DNA of 64,000 bases from Bryum argenteum (taxonomy: Eukaryota; Streptophyta; Bryopsida; Bryales; Bryaceae). The stretch spans positions 368,448-432,447 of the forward strand of contig CM073329.1 in the NCBI GenBank assembly GCA_037043015.1, read 5' to 3'. Below the pieces are notes generated by a model that saw only the letters and a program-made list of their open reading frames with translations, did not search any database and had not been told where the DNA came from. Both the position numbers and the translations under genes were made by a program. The stretch's first letter is position 1, and every line of letters starts with the position of its first letter. Below, piece after piece: positions 1-11,006 of the stretch.

Positions 1-90
1 CAAAGGGCTTCGAGGTACCCATACAACAAGGTCCAAGGACCCTCCACCATAGTTGGGTGGACTGTAGTAGTGGGCATCGGGGCTAGCGAT
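1..90 (-). mobile_element. SINE fragment (minus strand)
   Basis: The reverse complement of these bases matches the middle of the fuller SINE at about 33150-33490: the words TAGTCCACCCAA, CCTTGGACC, and GGGTACCTC followed by AAGCCC recur in the same order. It is cut by the window edge, so its true left end is unknown. The same family has pieces at about 8110-8247, 8512-8735 and 25553-25640. The assignment rests on repetition inside the window. Confidence 0.55.
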
Positions 91-611
91 TACCATTATA
101 ATTGCTACAATGCCCTTGTTTGGTAGTCGCTTGATAACTCCTGGCTGGAATGCGCTTACATTCCCCTAGGGTTCCCGATCCTCCCCGTGCGTGTGCCCAG
201 TAATCGCTCTGTTGAGCTCGCACAACCAGTCCCGTCGTTTGATGTTGGGGCTAGCGATGTCCAACCCGCTTCGCCATGCCCCTTGCGCGATCTTGAGTGC
301 AATTTGTCGCACGATCTGATTGATTCACACCTCGCTTCTGTTACTACCCAATTCTATTACAATTCCTTGAAGATGCTCCGAGCTGCCTACTTTGGGAGCC
401 TTGGGCATTTAAAGGTTAACTAATACTATTCACATTCCTACATGCATCTAGCCAAATTCCAAACACTTTGGGTCTCTACCTTGCTTGTCATATTTTTACA
501 CCTTCCCGTGCACTTATGTCCGGTTTGTTTAGTCAGAATAGAACCAAGATAATTTCAATGTTGCTCAAGTATTCTCGTAAAGTCACAAATACTGCTCCTT
601 ACTACATGTGA
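91..611. other. Intergenic stretch, no gene recognised
   Basis: Moderately AT-rich DNA. The short open frame at 187-423 has no recognisable motif and I do not call it a gene. No repeat ends or RNA gene are seen here. Confidence 0.5.
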
Positions 612-615
612 TTAA

Positions 616-1118
616 CCCTTATCGTTTTAGGAGGCCAAGTATGACGGATTTGTCTTTGGTCAGCCTCTGACTTACTATATTTAGCTCATGTGAAATTCAA
701 ACCTTTCCCAAATCCTAGAGTTTTCTTATACCTTACCAACAAGATTATTCATGCCTCGAAATTCCTCATAGTTCAGGAGATATTCACTCTTAAAGTTTGA
801 GAACACTATTAGGGCAAGTTGAAATCTCTCAAAAGTGCAGTATATTCATATATATTTTCTCAAAATTATGTCCAATAACAATTAAATTGGAGTAAGTTCA
901 AAATTCACCAAAAGTTGAGATTTTACTTCTTCTTTTTTCTTTTTTTCTTTTTTTTTTAAAAAAAAATTAAAAAATCTTTTGGTATGCGTAAAGAAATGTT
1001 CCCATGGTTTGGATTTCCTATGTGATGATTCTTCACATGCCTTTCTAACCGTCAAAAATAGGCCATTATATCTGAATATTAGCATACCCCCATATGGAAA
1101 ATCGAGCTTTTTTTCTAC

Positions 1119-1156
<38 letters not shown>

Positions 1157-1509
1157 ATGAGTGTAAAATGTATATGCAACATGTACCTAACTTGCCTAGG
1201 AATAAGGATTTTTTTGAAAAGGCTTAGATAAAGTTTACTTCTTAGAGTTTTTTTTGGAGCCCCGAAAAGCTGATTTTCCTTTTGACTACAAGTCAAGAAT
1301 TTTTTTTTTACAACTCTTGTACATTATGATCTCACAATGGTGTGGATTTTTAGTTTGAAAATTGGAGTATATAATCATGAACAAGTTTGGTACTACACCC
1401 AACGGTTACAATTCAGAAATTCCATTTACAAAGTGAAAATCTTAGCTTGCATAGAAAGAGGGCGGTTTTGGGGGTAAAGTGTTGAAAACAACCCTCATAG
1501 CTTTAGGGG
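616..1509. mobile_element. TTAA-flanked nonautonomous element, about 0.89 kb
   Basis: The stretch is bounded by TTAA at 612-615 and 1510-1513. It begins CCCTTATCG and ends in the complement of CCCCTAAAG, so the termini share only the CCC-TA core that other piggyBac-type elements here show much better. It contains a T-run around 1121-1154 and no coding frame. Relatives of its interior (the theme of tacttt-aggag followed by tttgaaaaca) appear around 9380-9700, 20820-21180 and 34730-35070. It could instead be two unrelated TTAA sites. Confidence 0.4.
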
Positions 1510-1864
1510 TTAATGTTGTAAATTGCAATGAATATATGGGATGAGAATCAAAAATCATGTTGTATATCCTTTCACATTTGTTAACCACCTTTAAATCATT
1601 GGGTCTATCCTGTGTAGTCTATAATTTTTTGAAACAATAAACTATGAAAATTATAAACCTTTGTTCAACTTAGGAACTTGTGAATTGTTGCTTGATGAGT
1701 TTCAAATCGTCCAATGTGAGTAATTCTTATTATTTTAGATGTGCAATCACTATCCATTTATTTATTCAAACATACAATATTGCAAAAGCTTCTCTTCTTT
1801 AGTGCTTCACATTCAAAGGCTCAAAGGCCTATGCCTCTCTCAATTACCAAGGGCCATTGAAGCC

Positions 1865-1962
1865 AAGGCCCACTTTTCGTGTAGGCCCAATTGGAGTTTG
1901 ATTGGGCCTTGACTTGGGCCCTAATCTCGGAATAGGGTCATCATTGGGCCTTGCTATATAAA
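1865..1962 (+). promoter_or_regulatory. Promoter-like block: TGGGCC/GGCCCA motifs and a TATA box
   Basis: Five copies of GGCCCA or TGGGCC lie between about 1868 and 1950, followed by TATATAAAG at 1955-1963. In plants, site II motifs (TGGGCC/T) upstream of a TATA box are a common promoter arrangement. If used, transcription would begin near 1985-1995 on the plus strand and run directly into the hairpin at 2033-2141. No protein-coding frame follows. Further GGGCC words at 2290-2360 mean the motif cluster could simply belong to a repeat. Confidence 0.35.
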
Positions 1963-2032
1963 GTCCATAAGCCCAATGGGATGACCTACGTTAAAATTTT
2001 AATGAGACCATTATTGAACCAAAACTTTATGT

Positions 2033-2141
2033 ACTAGAGAAGCGGCAATGTATTGTCAATTCGGTAGTATGGTGAGGTCACTGGCGAGCCAGCTGGCCGA
2101 ACCATACTGCCGAATCCGCAATACACTACCGCTTCCCTAGC
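2033..2141 (+). ncRNA. Imperfect hairpin, candidate small-RNA precursor
   Basis: The left arm (2033-2072) and the reverse complement of the right arm (2102-2141) agree at 32 of 40 positions, with a 29-base loop between. Most mismatches are transitions, so on one strand or the other they can form G-U pairs. Roughly 34 of 40 positions pair for a plus-strand RNA and about 37 of 40 for a minus-strand RNA. A TATA-like box lies about 70 bases upstream on the plus strand. I do not recognise a known miRNA. It could equally be the inverted ends of a small transposon. Confidence 0.35.
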
Positions 2142-2435
2142 GTTGAAGGACCAGAATCGGCAAGGCTGGCCGATTATGAACGGGTAGAATTGGCACTCCA
2201 CCTCAGCTGCCGATTTTGCCTAAAGAAATCTTCATAAACTGGTCGAATGGGACATACGGTCCTTTAACGTTAGGATTAAGGGCAATTCCCATGAGGCCCA
2301 GTTATGTTGTAAATTGGGCTTCACAAGACCTAAGACCGATGAATTGGGCCTTAGGTGAGCATTGAGTGTTTATCTCATGTTGACCCAAGTTTGTGGCTAA
2401 GGCCTACTTTTTTTTCTCTTTGAAATGCCACCATA

Positions 2436-3469
2436 TCACTCGCCGTGTAAAATCCGGATAATAAAGTCGAGCGTCAATATAAAACCCTTAGGCCCATACA
2501 TATATAAGGCTCGATCTGGCACTCCAAACATTCTCATTGATTGATACCATGAATATGGGATTGGGCCGTGATATAAAGAGACCCTCAGAACATCCCTAAG
2601 GTGGGACCTGGTTATGAATGAGTGGATATAGATGTCAAGTTCGTTGAATCTGATGTCAAGTTCGTTGAATCTGATGTCAAATTTCTTTTGAGACTTTGAA
2701 CTGGAGACCAACTCTGTACCTGCTGAATAGTAAGAGAAATTTCTGGGGCAGGCAACAGTGACATCATCTACAGACGCAGCGTACTTATTACTGGAGCGCT
2801 CTTCCAGGGACAGCATGTCCCAGCCTCCAGGACTTTTCCATCAATGAGGGGACTTGATACCTATCAAGTAGGGCGCAGTAAGTTCCAACATATCTTTCAT
2901 CATGTAATCAGCAGTCCTGATTGCACATAGACTTGACGCTTGGTAACATGGAAACTGCCCAACTTCACATTTACACTTACCACACGATTCATCGCACAAG
3001 CAGGAACACGGGGACAAAATATTGATAAGTGTGGTATTCGCAGCTTCAGAATAAGGCAGTGGATACGGCAGTCCAAACAATTGTCTCGTACATAACCTTA
3101 CAACAACAGTACATGAAGAAACTCATGAGTAGTAGTTGACGCCATTCTTAGATATCAACTGGCTGCAACAGGAATGTGGCTACATCTCGCAGAGACCACA
3201 ATATCCTGCACCACTGATAAACTGAAGGCCCTCTCTATAAGAATTTACAACTGCAGAGAACTGCCTAGCCTCAAAAATGAATGTAGATATGTACATAAAG
3301 AATTAGTCTACATGAACCAGAATGCTCGTTCGTTTCTTTCTGTCTCTCTTTCTTTCTGTTGCAGGCTGAATATGGCTGTCCTTCATCTACACCGGGGTCG
3401 ACCACTAAAACCTACGCTCACTTCACCTACGCACCAAAAAAAACAACAAAACTACTAAAGTAGTTGCCT
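2436..3469 (-). other. 3' flank of the MYB gene, probably partly 3' UTR
   Basis: This DNA lies directly downstream of the MYB stop codon (3472-3470). It is less AT-rich than the intergenic DNA further left, which suits transcribed sequence. Minus-strand open frames at 2436-2816 and 2841-3080 resemble no family I know. The second carries a cysteine cluster (CSCLCDESCGKCKC), which is suggestive only. I cannot place a polyadenylation site with confidence. Confidence 0.35.
2630..2684. repeat. 21-bp tandem repeat, 2.6 copies
   Basis: The unit TGATGTCAAGTTCGTTGAATC occurs at 2630-2650 and 2651-2671, with a partial third copy to 2684. The unit length is a multiple of three, so an open frame through it on the minus strand (2436-2816) repeats a short FNELDIR peptide. 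That frame shows no family I know. Confidence 0.8.
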
Positions 3470-5483
3470 TCACACCACGCTGATGGCATTCACTCCTTGT
3501 TGTATACTGTTCGTGTCGAAGGAGGAGTTCACGTGAAAAGCAGACGTATGTCTAGAATGAGGGTCAATAAGCTTGGCGGTTAGTTGGGAGGGCTCCGGAG
3601 GTGAGAGACCTAGGCTAAGCTGCGCGATATCCTTGGAATCATCTTCCGCCTTGACGGGTGCCGCAGAAACGGCGGCAACCTTGGCAGTAGGTCTCACAAC
3701 GTTGGACATGGGCGGCGAGGAGCTGCTCATGGGCACTCGAAACCCCTGCCCAGGCCATGAGTGGAAGGAAAAGGGCATCTTGGGGAGCCCCGAGGAGCCA
3801 CCCAGAGACAGAGCAGGACCTTTCTCAGTTGCTGCTGCTGCTGCTGCTGGTGAAACATCCATGTTAGTATAGCAGCTCATACCACCTGATCTCTCGATCC
3901 CGCTCCGTGGGGAGTTGTCCATGCTGTTGTAACTCATTCCCGCAACAGGTCCGTTCCGGGAAGAGCTTTCCAAGCTATACCCCAACCCCACCACTTCGGT
4001 GACTTGGTCGGCAGTGACCACTCCGGGGTTCCCGATGGACATCAATGGCAAGGCCATCGGAAGCGTCATGTGCTTGGGCATTGAGTAAGGTCGAACTGAC
4101 AGCCCATACCCTCCCGGCATTGTACTCGGTTCGTACAGCGCCCCGGACGAGTACATGGAGCTGGGACCCAAACTCAATTGGTGAATAGGGTTGTTGTGCT
4201 CGGAACCCGCAATTGATGTGGACTCTTCTGCAATAGAAGGGACACCCTGTAGAATTTTCACACAGCAGACACTAAATCAGAACCAAACGCATTCGATTCC
4301 CTCCCAGCAGCATTACCGTCAGAGGACTAGAATGATCATATTGATGAACATTTCACAATAGCAATTGAGCATATGATGATGCAAGACTTGCAGATTCTCC
4401 CACTCCAAGCCGGTTTCTCCAGGCCTTAAGATCAAAGGATGAAACTTACCGATTCGGACACGATGTCGAACAGGCTAGAGCGTCTCTTTCTCTTGTTCAT
4501 GTTGCTTTGACGAATGAAGTACTTCTGCGCATGGCTGGCCACCTGCGTTGGCGTCCTTGTCTGGACAAAGTTACGCGAAATACCTCTCCAATCACCCTTT
4601 CCCAGTTTCTGCAATCCAAGCAGAAAGAGACGATGCTCGTCTTCCGTCCATGGTACACCTGCAACAAATCAAAACTCTTGCTTTCAATAATGGAAAATTA
4701 CAGTACGATACGAGAAAACACAATGTATCATGGCTGCAAAAATGAGAACCGCAAGCATCATCGACTTCATGTTCTCCAGACAGAAAAGCTAAGTGTACCC
4801 ACATGCTGCCAGGCCCCGACATTCAATGTGCACTAAAAATTCAAGATCCACAGTGCTTGAACAACTACGTTTCCTGACACAAATGTATGACAAATTCGGC
4901 CCCGTTCAACAAACTCGGCGAATCCAGGAAAATGTAGTACATTATTCTTCAGGTTCTCATTCTTGCGATGAGCACAGCTTGCACATGCTGCCCGTGGGCA
5001 TATGGTATACGTAGCATAAATTGCAGAACTAGTTGGGACTTCTGCGGATAACAATGATACGAAGCAGAGCAAGAAACCCATCAGCAGAGCGCTGTACAGC
5101 ATCTTTTTAACAGAGCAAGCGATTCGTTCTATATTACCAACAAGAGTATGATTTCGTGAGAAAGACATGGAGGAAAAGGCCTATTCGGGTATCGTAATGA
5201 GACCTCATGTACCTTTTTTGCGTTCTCGCGCGTTGTTAGACGTCTGCACCAAGCCGTCGGAAACATAGCCGTCGGGCGCCGCGCCGGACTCAGAAGGCTC
5301 CGGAGGCGACGGGGGATTGTGCGCGCTAGTATAGTGGCTGAGATTGTTCATACTGACACTCTTGCGCATGTTCATGCTGCTCACGCCGTCCGTAAGACGT
5401 ACGCCGAACAGGCGCACCCCGCGGTCGGGGCACGTCCGACTGTTGTGGCCATTGAGGCCGCAGTGCGAGCACCGCCTGCTCAT
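3470..5483 (-). CDS. Single-repeat MYB transcription factor, SHAQKYF class with zinc knuckle (KUA1/MYBH/MYBS3-like)
   Basis: Three coding exons read on the minus strand: 5483-5213, 4658-4450 and 4246-3470. The introns have GT-AG ends and the joins keep frame (480 nt, then 777 nt including stop), giving 418 residues. Residues 5-18 are a CX2CX4HX4C zinc knuckle starting MSRRCSHC. Residues 24-30 are RLFGVRL, and about 91-141 are the MYB repeat ([14 protein letters not shown] to [11 protein letters not shown]). A basic KRKRRSS segment follows. The C-terminal half is Ser/Pro-rich with a polyalanine run (294-299) and an EAR-type LSLGL at 370-374. I chose ATG 5483 because the family starts M-S/T-R-R-C at the zinc knuckle. 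Proteins of this family bind I-box/TATCC-type elements in the nucleus and mostly repress, in sugar, light and growth responses. Target genes here are not visible. The ending AFHVNSSF...ISVV is unlike the Arabidopsis tail. Confidence 0.93.
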
Positions 5484-6320
5484 CTCGTTGTGCTCCAGGG
5501 CTGCCAGCTTGACGACCTCGGGGTACGAACAACTGCAACTGCCTCGCTCTCTAACCCAAATTGCAACAGAAGGGCGGAAGGACCACAAGCGCACTCAGCA
5601 AGGCAAGGCAAGGCAAATTCTAATACAAACCCACCTAAAGGACAGATCCAGAGATTCGGAAAAAGGGAGATTCGAGCGCAAGAGCCTAAGCGACCTCAAG
5701 AGCAACGACGCAAGCCACCAACTGCCACCAACCACGGGTGGAAAGAAAACTAGGAAATCGCAAGCAGCGCAAGAAGAGAAATCCGGGAGTGCACGGGGAG
5801 TGCAAAGGAGGGGAAGCAAAGGAGACAGGAACAAGGGGGGGAAGGGCAAGGTCAAGTGCAGGGGCGAGAGGCGAGGAGGGGAAAGTGGCAACGGGGGGTG
5901 GAGGCAGCAGCATTCCTCGCAGGGGAATGGCGTGTGGCCTGCGCGCAAGAGCGATCGGAGAGGGAGTGACGGTGGGGGCGAGAGGAGGCGACGGACGAGC
6001 GTGAAATTCGAGTGGCGATCGGGAGGAAAAAGAGAGGTGGGCGCGGCCACTCTTACTTGAGGGCTGCGAGCCTGGGGTGCAGCTTCGCTTCGCCTCGAGC
6101 GGGGGCGGGGTGGGCGGGTGGGCGCAAGACGAGTGGATGAAAGGGGTCATCCATCCGGGTGGATATTACGGGTGTCTAAAGGAAGGGGGAAGAGCATATT
6201 TGGGGTCTAGAGTACTTGCAATAGGCTTGCTAGGCCCCTCCGTAGGGCTGTCTTTCGATGCTCACCCCTCATGTAGCCACGTCTCCTTGGACGCTAATAC
6301 CTGCCCTTCCTGACTTCTTG
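5484..6320 (-). promoter_or_regulatory. GC-rich 5' leader/promoter region of the MYB gene
   Basis: This is a sharp GC-rich, purine-skewed block (plus-strand GGGGAGG/AGAGGCG words around 5790-6060) in otherwise AT-rich DNA, ending near 6320. Long overlapping open frames occur on both strands because GC-rich DNA lacks stop codons. None has a recognisable domain, so I treat it as 5' UTR and promoter. No TATA box could be assigned, and the frame 5' of ATG 5483 (to 5594) is open but not homologous to the family. Confidence 0.5.
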
Positions 6321-7117
6321 CACTCCCCCTTTCCTTGCATTTCAATTCTCTCCCTCTCCATCTCTCTGCTCTGCTATCATCCTCCAACCATTTCTTTCTA
6401 ACTTTTTACTTTTTCTCATCATTCACTTAGTTTTCGCAACTTGTTCACTTTTTCATATCCACTTTTCTTCTTTTTTGGTTAAGCCAATGGACAAAAACTA
6501 AGTGTCACTCTGCATTACACTTGAGGGGTTCATCGTTCAAGAAAACATCAAGGGAATCCTCCATTGTCATTGGTCAACACTTTAGAATGGATTAAAAAAG
6601 TTCCTAAAGGTGAGAGGGCCTTGCAAAACATTGCACGCCTTACTAGAGAGTTGGTTCTCAAAAGTTTCAAATTGGAAACAAAGGTGGCTTGGAAAATAGA
6701 AGGTGATTATCAAAACTTGGAAAATGTCTGATTGAAGATGGAAGGTTAAAAATTGCATCTATTTTATGCAAATAGAGAGCAAAGTCCCAAGGTCCCCTTA
6801 AGGGTTAAAAGATGGGATCATATTGTTTAACCCATTAGAGAGTACTGACCTTCAACTTTTCTCCAAAATGAGCAAGTCAATGAATGATATTTTATTTTAT
6901 TTTTTAAAATTTCAAAAATTTAAGAAATTGAAACGGTAGGATCCTCAAGAGGCATTAGTATGAGATGATTCACAATTATGTAAATTTTTTTAATTTTTTT
7001 TTTTTTTCCTTTGTACATAGTGAAAGATCCAAGATTTACATGCAACTTTGGCACCTCAATAAATTAGGGGTAGTGGTTCGACCAAGCATTATGACATCGT
7101 ACATAGTCAAGAACACA
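6321..7117. other. Intergenic AT-rich DNA without a gene
   Basis: The left 150 bases are pyrimidine-rich (CTCT words), and the remainder is AT-rich low-complexity DNA with T-runs near 6980-7010. No coding frame, repeat end or RNA gene could be supported. Confidence 0.5.
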
Positions 7118-7121
7118 TTAA

Positions 7122-8054
7122 TCCCTAAATGTCACTAATGTGGAAAAACGACATTTTGGATGAAAGGCAAAAACATTTGAAGAGCCATAACTTCTTCATT
7201 TAAACTCCGTCTTTGACGAAATCACTTGGTTTGGGTCACAGTACGGTCTAAATTGGGTCACAATGTGGTCTAGTTTGTGTAGGAAAAACTACATACCCAT
7301 ACAATAATGTATAAATAAATGGCATGCATTTTAGTGAAGGCAACTTTTGTTTTTGGGTTTTCAGACATTTGGCATGTTTTACCAATGCAAGCCAATTACG
7401 TGAAATCAAAAGTAGCTTGTTGTGATTTTTTAAAATTTCAAATTTTTTCTTTTATTATTATTATTTTTTAATTTTTTACATAAGTGTGATCATCAGATGC
7501 ATCCCAATGACTTTCATTTTGAAGTTTTTTAATTTAAATAACTTTGGTATTAGAATTACCATGATGTTTCTATGATCTAAAAAGTGAAAAAATGGATGAA
7601 TTTTGAAGAGCTATATCTTCTTCATTCACCATTACAATTAATTTATTTAGTTTATTTTTTTGAGTTGGAATTCAATTATACTTTAAGTTCAATGGTAGTA
7701 GCCTTTCTACACCATCCAAGATATAACGAAGATTTTTTTTTTGATGAATTTTGGTGCAAGAGTGTCTTTGAGATAAGGATTAACAAACTTTCTAATTGAA
7801 GATTTGTCTATTGCAAATGTTATGTTCGTAGTATTTTTACTTCAAAGTGAAATTAATGGTATTTTGTAGCATGTTGTGAGCAATAATATATTAGGATCTT
7901 CCAATGAGGTGCCATGTCAAGTTTTGGTCCACATGATTTACTACAAGTCTTTTATAATTTTAATGGTTGAGATCCAAATAGCTTATCTTTCTTTTCATCT
8001 ATGGCACTTTTTAAAAAGAGTTTTGGCTAAAAGTACTACAAGGACATATAAGGA
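7122..8054. mobile_element. TTAA-flanked nonautonomous element, about 0.93 kb
   Basis: It is flanked by TTAA at 7118-7121 and 8055-8058, with ends TCCCTAAATGTC and (complement) TCCTTATATGTCC. The interior near the left end shares the theme ACATTTTGGATGAAAGG then AAGAGCCATAACTTCTTCAT with elements at 24276-25072 and 55349-56320 and with DNA at about 41640. This marks one family of TTAA elements. It has no coding capacity: frames at 7584-7799 and 7876-8058 show no domain. Confidence 0.5.
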
Positions 8055-8109
8055 TTAATTCTTGAAAATAAAATTACTTACCATTCAACCATTCATGGTA
8101 CAAGCATTG

Positions 8110-8247
8110 GAGGTGTACAGATAGATAGAAACTCCGGTCCCTTTCTAAGGGGCCGACGTGAATGAAGTGTCTGTTCGTAATGCTAATATCCTGATGGCCA
8201 CCGGACAAGGGGAAATTGGAACAATACTACTTCCCCCTCTCGAGGGT
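8110..8247 (-). mobile_element. SINE 3' fragment (minus strand)
   Basis: Read on the minus strand, this matches about 33352-33480 of the fuller SINE. Shared words include CCACCCTCGAGAGG, TTCCAATTTCCCCTTGTCCGG, ATATTAGCATTACGAAC and GGCCCCTTAGAAAGGGAC. The head of the element is missing. Similarity is high enough to imply one active family in the past. Confidence 0.65.
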
Positions 8248-8511
8248 GGATGGAGGTGTACACAATTATCTATGACGCTTGCACTGGGCTAAGGTGCACA
8301 AATAGTCAACATTCCAAAAAAAATAGAAAATATGATAAATATTTGGCCAAGTTTAAATTAAACATTGTTAGGAGGGACCCTTCAATTGACTTGCACTTCA
8401 ACACATAGCCACTAAAGTGATTGTTGAATGAATATTGGCATTTAAAACACACAATAAGCACAACCATTCATAACTATCACATCACATTTTTTAAATATAA
8501 GTGCTAATATT

Positions 8512-8735
8512 GATCACCACCATAGTCCACCCAACTATGGTCGGGGGTTCTTGGACCTCGTTGTACGGGTACCTCAAAGTCCTTTGGGGGGATATTGTGT
8601 CGGGTATCTCTAAGGCACTAGTGGCTAGGTAAGAACTAGCATAGTGTTCACCCCCATAGGGGTTAGTAGTCCCGCCATTGGTGTGATGATCTCCGACATA
8701 CCTACAAGGATAGGTCAAACGAACACTCTATTCAC
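8512..8735 (+). mobile_element. SINE middle/3' fragment (plus strand)
   Basis: This matches the fuller SINE at about 33232-33470 in the same direction: CATAGTCCACCCAA, GGACCT then GTACGGGTACCTCAAAG, TCTCTAAGGCAC, and ATTCACG then TGGCC. It is more diverged than the 8110-8247 piece and lies 265 bp from it in opposite orientation. Confidence 0.55.
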
Positions 8736-8739
8736 GTTG

Positions 8740-10560
8740 GCCTTTAAATATGTTGGAGTTTTTCTCCTTCTTCTTGCTGATATTGATATCTTTTAATTAC
8801 CAGAAGTTGGAATTTGATAAAGTAAGTCGCGGGTGACCCTCTCACCTTCCTTGCCCCATTTACAAATTTCAATGGTGTGTATAGAATGCTCATACTTATA
8901 GCTCATTGGATTGAACATAGGCCTTTAAATTTCCATAAAAAATACAACATATATCCAAACATGGAGTTGTAAATTGCACATAATAGCCGACCCACTCAAA
9001 CATTTTTTCCATAAAAGTCGTTTTTGAAAACTCTTCACAATAATTAATGTTGGTTAAGACAAGACCCCATGCACAATTCCATGTCGCTACTCCCTCAGAG
9101 CGGATTCACTAATTGTTTCGATGAGCCCTTTGTTGTCTTTTTGTTACTTTCTTTCTTACCTTACTTTCTAGCTTCTCGTTATAGATTGGATACAAGACGT
9201 TGAACCTTGCCATAATCACTATGCTTCTATTATTACAATTGCAAATTCAAAACATCACTTCAAATGATGCAATCGTCGTTATGCACACTAAACCATACTA
9301 ATCAATTAAGAATATGCAAATGATTTCAAAATCATGAAAGCTTGCCCGCTTAATTCCTAAAGTTGAGGCCAAACCGAATGAGGTTGATTTGCCCGCGGTC
9401 ACCCTTTGCTCACCTAAATATAGATCTCATGAAGTTGGGACCTTTGGTAAGTTTTAGATCTTCTCTATACCTTTATAGAGAAGTCATCTCATGCTTCTAA
9501 AGTCCTCATACTTTAGGAGATTTTCATGGTCAACGTTTAAAAACACTATTTAAAATATGCCCAAAATTGCCCAAAGTGCCAAATCTGCTCACTTATTCTC
9601 AGGAATTGCCCAAAGTTGATTAAAGCACATAAATTCTAATAATTCACCAAAAATTGGGATTCAACTTTTTTTCTAGTTTGCAGTTTTGTACATGTAGAAG
9701 ATGTAGGAAGGCATAATCTCACCATCCCGATTTCCAATCCAATAATTTTTTACATCCCTTTATCATGGTAGAAAAGGAGCCTTTGTATTTCAATCTCAGC
9801 ATACCTTGATGTGAATAATCAAGCATTTCTATAGGTTTCATAGGTGTATGGGGGTCAAAATTGTGTGTACATATTCTTGTGTCATAGAAGGACAAGAATG
9901 TGAAGGGCCTCACTTCAATTTCACTTTCAAATTGGTCATTTTGGCTCCCAAAACATTGATGTCCCTTTCCACAACAAGTGCATTTTTAATTTTTTTTTCT
10001 TCTCAACTTTAAATATTAAGATCTCACAAAGGGTGAGGAGTTTGAGTCTAAGATTTGGTGTACATATTCTTGTGTCATAGAGTCTTGGTATAGGAGATCG
10101 CACATTTATATACTTCAAATTAAGTATTAATTCAAAAAATCTCAATCTGAATTTCAGCATACTTTGATGTGAATAATCCAACATTTTTGTGAATCATACA
10201 GGTCGAATGAGGGTAAAAATTGCATATAATGTTCTTAAGTCATCTACGAACAAGAATGTGAAGAGCCTCATGTCAAGTTTCCTTCCAAAAATGGTTTTTT
10301 TGGCCCCCAAAACTCTACTTTGACATTCTACAACATAGAAAAGAATTTTCATTTTCAACGTTGAACACTATGATCTTGCAAATAGTGAGGACTTTGAATA
10401 AAAGATTTGGTAGACATGTACACTTATCAAAATTCAAAATGTACATCTTGCATAAAAAGAAGGCAATTTTGAGATTTTTTGGTTGTTTTGAGGTTGCCCA
10501 CCTTTAGGGGTTAATTTTTAATACAACCTACAAAGGATGCAATTGACAGGAGAAGATGAG
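8740..10560. other. Repeat-derived AT-rich DNA, no gene
   Basis: Segments here (about 9380-9700, 9660-10190 and 10200-10510) are diverged relatives of one another and of 616-1509, 40740-41227 and 61350-61930. All share phrases such as TGTGAATAATCAAGCATTTC and AAGAATGTGAAGAGCCTCA. They end at 10510-10513 with AGGGGTTAA, a typical right end of the TTAA elements, but I could not pair it with a left end. Short open frames are not conserved. Confidence 0.45.
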
Positions 10561-10564
10561 ATTA

Positions 10565-10926
10565 GAGCATTCCCACCCACTCCTGAACTGAACTGAAAAA
10601 TGGATGTAGAGTAGTTCAGTTGAGGCCAAAGTGCCAAAACGGATGCCCTGAACTACTCTACATCCGTTTTTTTCAGGTTGACCTGCAAAAGGGAGGCTTT
10701 TTGCAGGGAGGTGGGCGGGCCTGAACTCCGAATGAGACAAATCCTTTTGCCGAGATGTTGACTTCCTGGCGCCCCTCATCGCCGATGCTGACACGAGATT
10801 TGGCTATCGTCAAGCTGTTCGTGTTCATGGGTGGGGCTCCTCCTCCGCCCTCACTATTCAGGGTGATGGATTTCATGAATCTAGTTGCTGGATTCGATTC
10901 AGGGCGCCCTATGGGTGGGCATGCCC
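10565..10926. mobile_element. Tourist-like (PIF/Harbinger) MITE, 362 bp
   Basis: The terminal inverted repeats are GAGCATTCCCACCCA on the left and GGGCATGCCCACCCA on the reverse-complemented right, flanked by a 3-base TTA direct repeat at 10562-10564 and 10927-10929. A second, longer inverted repeat lies inside (GGATGTAGAGTAGTTCAG near 10600 against its complement near 10660). The 3-bp TTA duplication is the hallmark of PIF/Harbinger. The family is inferred from ends and size only, since no transposase is present. Confidence 0.6.
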
Positions 10927-10930
10927 TTAA

Positions 10931-11002
10931 CCCTTAAACGTCAGAGCATGCCCCTCGGGCTTGGTTTCCAGTGTATTTTCAGAGGGGCTTGACGTTTAAG
11001 GG
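10931..11002. mobile_element. 72-bp TTAA mini-element (piggyBac-type MITE)
   Basis: Perfect 12-bp terminal repeats CCCTTAAACGTC lie between TTAA at 10927-10930 and 11003-11006. The interior (AGTGTATTTTCAGAGGGG) matches, in reverse, the mini-elements at 25966-26020 and within 55342-56389. It directly abuts the Tourist-like MITE, whose TTA duplication overlaps the TTAA. At 72 bp it is among the smallest plausible transposons. Confidence 0.75.
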
Positions 11003-11006
11003 TTAA

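Noticed and set aside
2841-3080. Cysteine-cluster frame next to the MYB gene
   Set aside because: The cysteine spacing fits no family I know, and the frame lies where the MYB 3' UTR is expected.
5319-6150. Several 120-240 codon frames on both strands upstream of the MYB start
   Set aside because: GC-rich, purine-skewed leader DNA gives chance frames. None matches a family and they overlap the real exon 1 in the wrong frame.
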